This document shows positions 1-5,073 of a DNA stretch of 5,073 bases, piece after piece. Position 1 is the stretch's first letter, and each line of letters begins with the position of its first letter. This DNA is from Stenotrophomonas maltophilia. Lineage in GTDB: Bacteria; Pseudomonadota; Gammaproteobacteria; Xanthomonadales; Xanthomonadaceae. The stretch lies in the NCBI GenBank assembly GCA_002386405.1, contig DGIP01000035.1, forward strand, positions 1 through 5,073, read 5' to 3'. The notes under the pieces are model-generated. The model was not told the DNA's origin and made no database searches. It saw nothing but the letters and a program-made list of their open reading frames with translations. The translations under genes and the position numbers were made by a program.

Positions 1-107
1 TGATTCTTGAAAGTTGGTGACCCTTGCGTTTCAGCAGACTGAGCGGGTCTGGATGCGCCTCACCGTAACGGGGGCGGCCGCATCGCTCCCCTTCCCGAGG
101 AAGCATC
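1..107. other. Non-coding leader upstream of the 141-residue ORF
   Basis: This stretch has no gene that I can support. A TTGAAA at 7-12 resembles a -35 box, but no good -10 hexamer lies 16-18 bases downstream, so I do not call a promoter. A short inverted repeat, CAGAC at 35-39 and GTCTG at 47-51, could be a small operator or chance. A GC-rich octamer palindrome (GCGGCCGC) lies at 74-81. A reading frame opening with TTG at 14 runs across the region but overlaps the better-supported gene at 108 in another frame. Confidence 0.4.
91..103 (+). promoter_or_regulatory. Shine-Dalgarno site inside a small hairpin
   Basis: The purine-rich GAGGAA at 97-102 lies 5 bases before the ATG at 108 and is the only good ribosome binding site for that gene, which fixes the start. 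It lies within a perfect 5-bp inverted repeat: CTTCC at 91-95 and GGAAG at 99-103 around a 3-base loop. In the mRNA this could partly hide the site. The ribosome binding site itself is well supported; a regulatory role for the hairpin is inference. Confidence 0.6.
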
Positions 108-533
108 ATGAGCATTGCCAAGGTTCTCAACCAGCTTTTCCGGCCGGCGTCGTTCAACGCCGAAAAAGCCGCGCGCGCCATCGTGGCCCACCCGAAGGCG
201 GCAGCCGAAGGCTTCGGTGGGCTGCTTACCCATATCAACAACAAATGTCACCCGTTCGGCATCGGTTGTCGTGGCCAGGAAGGCTTTCAGGCGCAGACGA
301 CGCTCGACAGGTTTGTTCGCTCACAGGGCGTCGGCGCCCCGACCCAGGCAGATGCGAAGCTGCTGCTTACCAGCCTCAAATGCCTGCAGCGTGACCTGGA
401 AAGCCAGCGTCGCCCGGCCCAGTTGGCTGCCGGGACACACCCCAGCTGGAACAATGACCGCCTCAGCCAATTGAACAAGGCGCTGGAACTGACCCGCAGC
501 CTGCAGCACTTCCGTGGCCCCGCCAGGGGCTGA
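108..533 (+). CDS. Hypothetical protein, 141 residues
   Basis: I do not recognise this protein. The start is the ATG at 108, preceded by GAGGAA with a 5-base gap. The product is soluble-looking and basic, with no signal peptide and no membrane segment. It has three cysteines, at 47, 54 and 92; the first two lie in a short motif, KCHPFGIGC (46-54), which also carries a histidine and could bind a metal or form a disulfide. The second half (about 82-135) is rich in Leu, Gln, Arg and Lys and looks helical. The N-terminus (MSIAKVLNQLF) is amphipathic. The gene ends 7 bases before the end of convergent rlmM. Other reading frames over the same bases are open but lack a comparable ribosome binding site and have compositions typical of GC-rich shadow frames. 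That this is a gene is fairly likely; its function is unknown. Confidence 0.68.
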   Translation: MSIAKVLNQLFRPASFNAEKAARAIVAHPKAAAEGFGGLLTHINNKCHPFGIGCRGQEGFQAQTTLDRFVRSQGVGAPTQADAKLLLTSLKCLQRDLESQRRPAQLAAGTHPSWNNDRLSQLNKALELTRSLQHFRGPARG

Positions 534-545
534 GCTTCCTTCAGC
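517..545. terminator. Possible bidirectional terminator at convergent gene ends
   Basis: Two overlapping hairpins sit where the 141-residue ORF and rlmM converge. GCCCC at 517-521 pairs with GGGGC at 526-530 over a 4-base loop. Alternatively, GCTGA at 529-533 pairs with TCAGC at 541-545 over a 7-base loop; its arms contain both stop codons (TGA at 531-533 on plus, TGA at 541-543 on minus). There is no clean U-run on either strand, only the pyrimidine-rich CTTCCTTC after the first hairpin on plus, so this is a weak call based mainly on position. Confidence 0.3.
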
Positions 546-1587
546 GCCCGGTCCAGGCCAGCACCGTGATTTCCTCACGGTCGTGGTAGAGCTGCTTGGC
601 GCGCACGGTGAGCGGTCGCCCGGCCTGCGCTTCGAACAGCTCCAGGCACAGCCGGGTTTCGTCCCAGCGCTTCTTCATCGGCAGCTTGAGGTTGAAGATC
701 GCGTGCCGGCACCAGCCCTCGCGGAACCAGGTCGCCATGCGTTCGGCCACGCGGCGCGGCTGCTCGACCATGTCGCAGACCATCCAGTCCAGCGGCGCCT
801 CGGGCTGCCAGTGGAAGCCATCGGCGCGCAGGTGTTCGACCAGGCCGGTTTCCAGCACGTGCTCGCGCAGCGGGCCGTTGTCCACGCTGATCACGTGCAT
901 GTGTTGGCGGGTGAGTACCCAGGTCCAGCCGCCGGGGGCGGCGCCCAGGTCGGCCGAGCGCATGCCGGGCTTGACCAGCTGTTCGCGCTCTTCCGGGCTC
1001 ATCAGGGTCAGCAGTGCTTCGTCCAGCTTGAGGGCCGAGCGCGACGGGGCGTCGGGCAGCAGCTTCAGGCGTGGAATGCCCAGCGCCCACGGTGCGCTGT
1101 CGCGGGTATCGGCCACGCAGACGAACGCATGGCGACCATCGACGAACACGATGTGTACGCGCGGCAGGCTGGTGTTGGGTTTGTCGGTGAGCAGGCCGGC
1201 CTTGCGCATCGCCGGGCGCAGTGCATTGCCGAAGGCGCGGGCCAGGCCCGCGAGCGGCTTGCCCTCATCCGAATCGGGGTGCTCCACCCACATGTCGCCG
1301 AAGCGCTGCTGGCCTTCCAGCGCGGCCAGGATCGGGGTGATGCGGTCGGTCGGGTCCAGCTCGCGCAGTTCAACCAGCACCACCAGCTTCTGGCGGGCGA
1401 AGATCAGCGAACGCCAGGGCAGCGCCTTGGACAGCGCGGCGCCCTCGTCGGTGGCGAACAGCACGTAGCCATCGTTGCGCTGGGTGCGGGCGTAACCGGC
1501 AATGTTGGCGTAGGCGGCACGCTCGGCCAGCTCACCGGCCAGCTCGGGCTCGAAGCCCTGCCGGCACAGGCACAGCAAGCCACTCAT
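541..1587 (-). CDS. rlmM: 23S rRNA (cytidine-2498-2'-O)-methyltransferase RlmM
   Basis: RlmM uses S-adenosylmethionine to 2'-O-methylate C2498 in the peptidyl-transferase region of 23S rRNA, acting in the cytoplasm before the large subunit is complete. The 348-residue product compares with about 366 in E. coli. The N-terminal part (about 1-165) matches the THUMP-containing RNA-binding region. The C-terminal part is a Rossmann methyltransferase with the SAM motif DLGAAPGGWTW at 213-223 and the segment SRSALKLDEA at 182-191. The K-D-K-E tetrad of 2'-O-methyltransferases can be placed at Lys187, Asp272 (DWMVCDM), Lys301 (FNLKLPMKKRW) and Glu339 (REEITVLAW). It starts at the ATG complementary to 1585-1587, 24 bases after the deaminase stop, without an obvious Shine-Dalgarno sequence, so translation may depend on coupling to the upstream gene. 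It is the last gene of the glnS cluster. Family assignment is confident. Confidence 0.95.
   Translation of the reverse strand: MSGLLCLCRQGFEPELAGELAERAAYANIAGYARTQRNDGYVLFATDEGAALSKALPWRSLIFARQKLVVLVELRELDPTDRITPILAALEGQQRFGDMWVEHPDSDEGKPLAGLARAFGNALRPAMRKAGLLTDKPNTSLPRVHIVFVDGRHAFVCVADTRDSAPWALGIPRLKLLPDAPSRSALKLDEALLTLMSPEEREQLVKPGMRSADLGAAPGGWTWVLTRQHMHVISVDNGPLREHVLETGLVEHLRADGFHWQPEAPLDWMVCDMVEQPRRVAERMATWFREGWCRHAIFNLKLPMKKRWDETRLCLELFEAQAGRPLTVRAKQLYHDREEITVLAWTGR
563..581. repeat. Perfect 7-bp inverted repeat in the 3' end of rlmM
   Basis: ACCGTGA at 563-569 and TCACGGT at 575-581 form a perfect 7-bp stem with a 5-base loop, about 20 bases inside the 3' end of rlmM. It encodes conserved residues around the catalytic Glu339, so the pairing may be incidental. 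No U-run follows on either strand. Confidence 0.45.
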
Positions 1588-1611
1588 CGACGCACGCCCA
1601 TGGCGTGGAAA
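1588..1611 (-). other. Deaminase-rlmM spacer with small hairpin
   Basis: The 24-base gap holds a perfect 6-bp hairpin, CACGCC at 1593-1598 and GGCGTG at 1602-1607, with a 3-base loop. No U-run follows it in the direction of transcription, so it should not stop transcription into rlmM. The minus strand also carries an out-of-frame ATG whose five-codon frame (MGVRR) ends in a TGA overlapping the rlmM ATG as ATGA. No good Shine-Dalgarno sequence precedes rlmM. Confidence 0.4.
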
Positions 1612-2172
1612 TCAGTAATGCGCACCGTTGATCTCCCCGTACTGGCGCAGCACTGCGCGCGCTGCATCGCGTTCGATGCCGCGCACGACCTCGATGCCGC
1701 GCTTGTTGAGTTCGCCGATCCAGTCGGCCGGCAGCGGACCTTCATCGAACGGGGTCAGTTCTTCCACATCCTGCGCGCTGGCGCCGATCAGCAGCCGGTC
1801 GATGCCGGCCCAGATGGTGGCGCCGTAGCACTGGCAGCACGGCTGCGAGGAGGTGGCCAGGGTGATCGGCGACAGCACGTCGTTCAGGCGCGGGCTCTGC
1901 AGGCGCTGCTGGGCCAGCATGTAGGCCATGTTCTCGGCATGCGCCAGCGAGGTGCTGTGCGGCACCACGCGGTTGACGCCGGCCGCGATGACGCGGTCGT
2001 CCGGACCAAACACCACGGCGCCGAACGGGCCGCCGGTTTCCGCCTCGACGTTCAGCCGCGACAGTTCGATCGCCAGGGCGACCTTGGCGGCATCACCGGG
2101 ATACGCACGGGCCAGGTCGATCTGGTCGTGGATCCAGGCGGGCAGGGTGAGGTGGACTTGCGCGTACAGCAT
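1612..2172 (-). CDS. Nucleoside deaminase, guanine-deaminase-like (CDA fold)
   Basis: This is a zinc-dependent deaminase of the cytidine-deaminase-like fold (COG0590 group), 186 residues. The first zinc/catalytic motif is HAEN at 78-81 (His78 as ligand, Glu80 as proton shuttle). The second is PCCQC at 111-115, giving Cys112 and Cys115 as ligands. The segment GGPFGAVVF at 47-55 matches the guanine deaminase type (as in Bacillus GuaD) better than the VPVGAV form usual in TadA, and a FDEG at about 132-135 may correspond to the GuaD FDD region. I therefore favour purine salvage (guanine to xanthine) or a related base/nucleoside over tRNA adenosine editing, but the substrate is not proven. The frame is open further upstream into glnS; I chose the ATG at 2172 because it avoids that overlap and has AAAGG about 8 bases before it. 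The gene lies 28 bases after the glnS stop and 24 before rlmM. Confidence 0.88.
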   Translation of the reverse strand: MLYAQVHLTLPAWIHDQIDLARAYPGDAAKVALAIELSRLNVEAETGGPFGAVVFGPDDRVIAAGVNRVVPHSTSLAHAENMAYMLAQQRLQSPRLNDVLSPITLATSSQPCCQCYGATIWAGIDRLLIGASAQDVEELTPFDEGPLPADWIGELNKRGIEVVRGIERDAARAVLRQYGEINGAHY

Positions 2173-2200
2173 GGGACAGGCCTTTCGAATGCGGTGGGGC

Positions 2201-3949
<1,749 letters not shown>

Positions 3950-4021
3950 GATGCGCAGGCAGAAGGCAGAAAGATTGCCAGTCTAACGTATGCTGGCCCC
4001 AACCCTCCTCGGAGCGCGCCC
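3950..4021. promoter_or_regulatory. Divergent promoter region between glnS and the DUF2007 gene
   Basis: This 72-base spacer must supply signals for both directions unless either set is read from elsewhere. On plus, TATGCT at 3989-3994 is a fair -10, placing a start near 4001 and a leader of about 20 bases with GGAG at 4011-4014 (7 bases before the ATG). On minus, TACGTT (complement of 3985-3990) is a fair -10 for glnS with a leader of about 30 bases. The two would overlap. No good -35 is seen for either. The glnS leader contains a repeated TCTGCC. Exact promoters are inference. Confidence 0.4.
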
Positions 4022-4288
4022 ATGCACGTGATCTACCAGGCCGACAACCTGTTCGACGCCCATCTGGTCAAGCACGCGCTGGAGGCGGCGGGCATCCCGG
4101 CCTTCGTGTTCGGCGAGTCGCTGTTGGGCGGGATGGGCGAGCTGCCGCTGTTCGGGGTGCTGCGGGTGTGCGTGCCGGACCTGGCCAGGCCCGAGGCGGA
4201 GCAGATCGTGGCGGGGCTGGACTTGGGCGGGCCGGAGGATGACCCCATATGGGACGGTGACGAAAGCGCCGGCCCGTTGCCGGCCTAG
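4022..4288 (+). CDS. DUF2007 family small protein
   Basis: The 88-residue product matches the DUF2007 family (described as putative signal-transducing protein) almost end to end. It shows the N-terminal strand MHVIYQADNLFDAHLVKHAL (1-20), the hallmark LEAAGIPAFVFGESLLGG (20-37), GELPLFGVLRVCVPD (39-53) and a helix ARPEAEQIVAGL (55-66). After that comes an acidic tail, PEDDPIWDGDES (71-82), which may be flexible. The fold is ferredoxin-like and related to PII-type domains according to the family description; no biochemical role is established. It has no signal peptide and no membrane segment, so it is cytoplasmic. The start is the ATG at 4022, with GGAG 7 bases upstream; the frame is open far upstream only because it runs antisense to glnS. 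Its stop TAG lies inside the msrA ribosome binding site, which implies co-translation with msrA. Confidence 0.88.
   Translation: MHVIYQADNLFDAHLVKHALEAAGIPAFVFGESLLGGMGELPLFGVLRVCVPDLARPEAEQIVAGLDLGGPEDDPIWDGDESAGPLPA
4268..4284. repeat. Small GC-rich hairpin at the end of the DUF2007 gene
   Basis: GCCGGC at 4268-4273 is repeated at 4279-4284, and because the hexamer is its own reverse complement the two copies can pair over a 5-base loop. It ends 1 base before the TAG stop and 2-3 bases before the msrA ribosome binding site, so it could affect msrA translation. No U-run follows, so it is not a standard terminator. It codes for the end of the protein, and function is unproven. Confidence 0.4.
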
Positions 4289-4291
4289 GAG
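4287..4291 (+). promoter_or_regulatory. msrA ribosome binding site overlapping the upstream stop
   Basis: AGGAG at 4287-4291 lies 6 bases before the msrA ATG at 4298 and shares bases with the TAG stop (4286-4288) of the DUF2007 gene. It decides the msrA start and suggests that ribosomes finishing the first gene help to start the second. Confidence 0.8.
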
Positions 4292-4297
4292 AGCGCC

Positions 4298-4969
4298 ATG
4301 TTGGGGATTGCCAAGGGCCTGTTGGGTATCGGGGCGTTCAAGCAGCGCCTGCCGCGCCCGGAAGAGGCGCTGCCCGGCCGCGAACACGCGTTGCCGCTGC
4401 ACAACCAGCACTACGTGAACAGCCACCCGCTGAAGGACGGGTTTGCCGGGCTGGAGCGGATCCGCTTCGCGATGGGCTGCTTCTGGGGCGCCGAGCGCAA
4501 GTTCTGGACCCTGCCGGGGGTGTATTCGACCTCGGTGGGCTATGCGGGCGGGGTGACCCCGAACCCGACCTATGAAGAGGTCTGTTCAGGCCTGACCGGT
4601 CACACCGAGATCGTGGAGGTGGTGTTCGACCCGGCCATCATCAGCCTGGGCGAGCTGCTGCAGGTGTTCTGGGAGAACCACGACCCGACCCAGGGCATGC
4701 GCCAGGGCAACGACACCGGCACCCAGTACCGTTCGGCGATCCACGCCACGTCCCAGGCGCAGTTCGATGCGGCGCTGGCCAGTCGTGATGCCTACCAGCA
4801 GCGGCTGACCGAGGCTGGGCTGGGTTTGATCACTACCGAGTTTGAATTCCCGGCGCCGGAGTATTACTACGCCGAGGATTACCACCAGCAGTACCTGGCC
4901 AAGAACCCGAATGGCTATTGCGGGATTGGTGGTACCGGGGTGAGTTGCCCGATCGGGGTTGGCGTTTAA
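4298..4969 (+). CDS. msrA: Peptide methionine sulfoxide reductase MsrA
   Basis: MsrA reduces methionine S-sulfoxide in proteins, and free, back to methionine, with thioredoxin regenerating the enzyme. The 223-residue product is the long, E. coli-like form (about 212 there). The catalytic motif is [12 protein letters not shown] with Cys61 as nucleophile. Residues equivalent to E. coli Tyr82, Glu94, Asp129 and Tyr134 appear at Tyr92, Glu104 (GHTE), Asp139 (GND) and Tyr144 (GTQY), all at a constant +10 offset. The recycling cysteines are Cys208 (GYCGIGG) and Cys217 (GVSCP), so this is a three-cysteine enzyme; the second pair is one residue further apart than in E. coli. There is no signal peptide, so it is cytoplasmic. 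The N-terminal 50 residues form the extension usual in long MsrA proteins. It sits 9 bases after the DUF2007 gene. Identification is certain; regulation is not visible beyond the shared transcript. Confidence 0.98.
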   Translation: MLGIAKGLLGIGAFKQRLPRPEEALPGREHALPLHNQHYVNSHPLKDGFAGLERIRFAMGCFWGAERKFWTLPGVYSTSVGYAGGVTPNPTYEEVCSGLTGHTEIVEVVFDPAIISLGELLQVFWENHDPTQGMRQGNDTGTQYRSAIHATSQAQFDAALASRDAYQQRLTEAGLGLITTEFEFPAPEYYYAEDYHQQYLAKNPNGYCGIGGTGVSCPIGVGV

Positions 4970-4998
4970 CAGCACTGGGTTGTAATTGTTGCTGGGGG

Positions 4999-5018
4999 TG
5001 CCGGGCTGTTGCCCGGCA
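4999..5018 (+). terminator. GC-rich hairpin downstream of msrA, possible terminator
   Basis: TGCCGGGC at 4999-5006 pairs perfectly with GCCCGGCA at 5011-5018 over a TGTT loop, an 8-bp stem beginning 29 bases after the msrA stop. The T-rich stretch expected after an intrinsic terminator is missing: the nearest is GTTTT about 10 bases further on. It could be a weak or factor-assisted terminator, or a REP-like palindrome of the kind common in Xanthomonadaceae intergenic regions. No gene is seen in the rest of the window, to 5073. Confidence 0.5.
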
Positions 5019-5073
5019 GCTTCATGCGTTTTGGCGAACAGCCGGTGGGCAGCGCATGGCCTGAGCTGGGCCG

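Noticed and set aside
7..35. TTGAAA at 7-12 as a -35 promoter element
   Set aside because: No acceptable -10 hexamer at the correct distance, so a promoter cannot be supported.
14..474. Two other plus-strand frames overlapping the 141-residue ORF (14-394 and 115-474) and minus-strand frames at 60-251, 287-478 and 321-578
   Set aside because: They lack good ribosome binding sites, overlap one another, and have the Arg/Pro/Ala-rich make-up of shadow frames. The frame at 108 has the best start signal.
3983..4975. Minus-strand frames opposite the DUF2007 gene and msrA
   Set aside because: They are antisense to well-supported genes and show no family features.
4970..5073. Possible tRNA, small RNA or start of a further gene in the final stretch
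   Set aside because: Apart from the hairpin at 4999-5018, no cloverleaf, no convincing reading frame and no promoter pair are seen on either strand.

Overview
The window looks like chromosomal DNA from a high-GC gammaproteobacterium, most likely a member of the Xanthomonadaceae (Stenotrophomonas/Xanthomonas group). This is inferred from the strong G/C third-position bias, the form of the GlnRS and RlmM proteins, and the compact gene order. It was not confirmed by any search. No rRNA, tRNA, mobile element, CRISPR array or phage-like gene is visible.

Layout from left to right. Positions 1-107 are a non-coding leader with a Shine-Dalgarno site tucked into a small hairpin. At 108-533 (+) lies a 141-residue protein that I do not recognise. 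It meets, tail to tail with only 7 bases between, a three-gene minus-strand cluster read from right to left: glnS (glutaminyl-tRNA synthetase, 2201-3949), a guanine-deaminase-like nucleoside deaminase (1612-2172) and rlmM (23S rRNA C2498 2'-O-methyltransferase, 541-1587). The gaps in this cluster are 28 and 24 bases, so it is probably one transcript. A 72-base divergent spacer (3950-4021) separates glnS from a plus-strand pair: a DUF2007-family small protein (4022-4288) and msrA (peptide methionine sulfoxide reductase A, 4298-4969). The msrA ribosome binding site overlaps the DUF2007 stop codon. A GC-rich hairpin (4999-5018) follows msrA, and the window ends in non-coding sequence.

Two genes of the minus-strand cluster concern translation: charging of tRNA-Gln and modification of the peptidyl-transferase region of 23S rRNA. 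The deaminase between them is more likely a purine-salvage enzyme than a tRNA editor. The plus-strand pair joins a small protein of unknown role to a methionine-oxidation repair enzyme. This is mostly ordinary core-genome sequence and I did not find a convincing new system. The points most worth a second look are the unrecognised 141-residue protein, an 18-residue insertion in GlnRS just before a glutamine-binding residue, the divergence of the deaminase zinc motif, and the tight DUF2007-msrA coupling.
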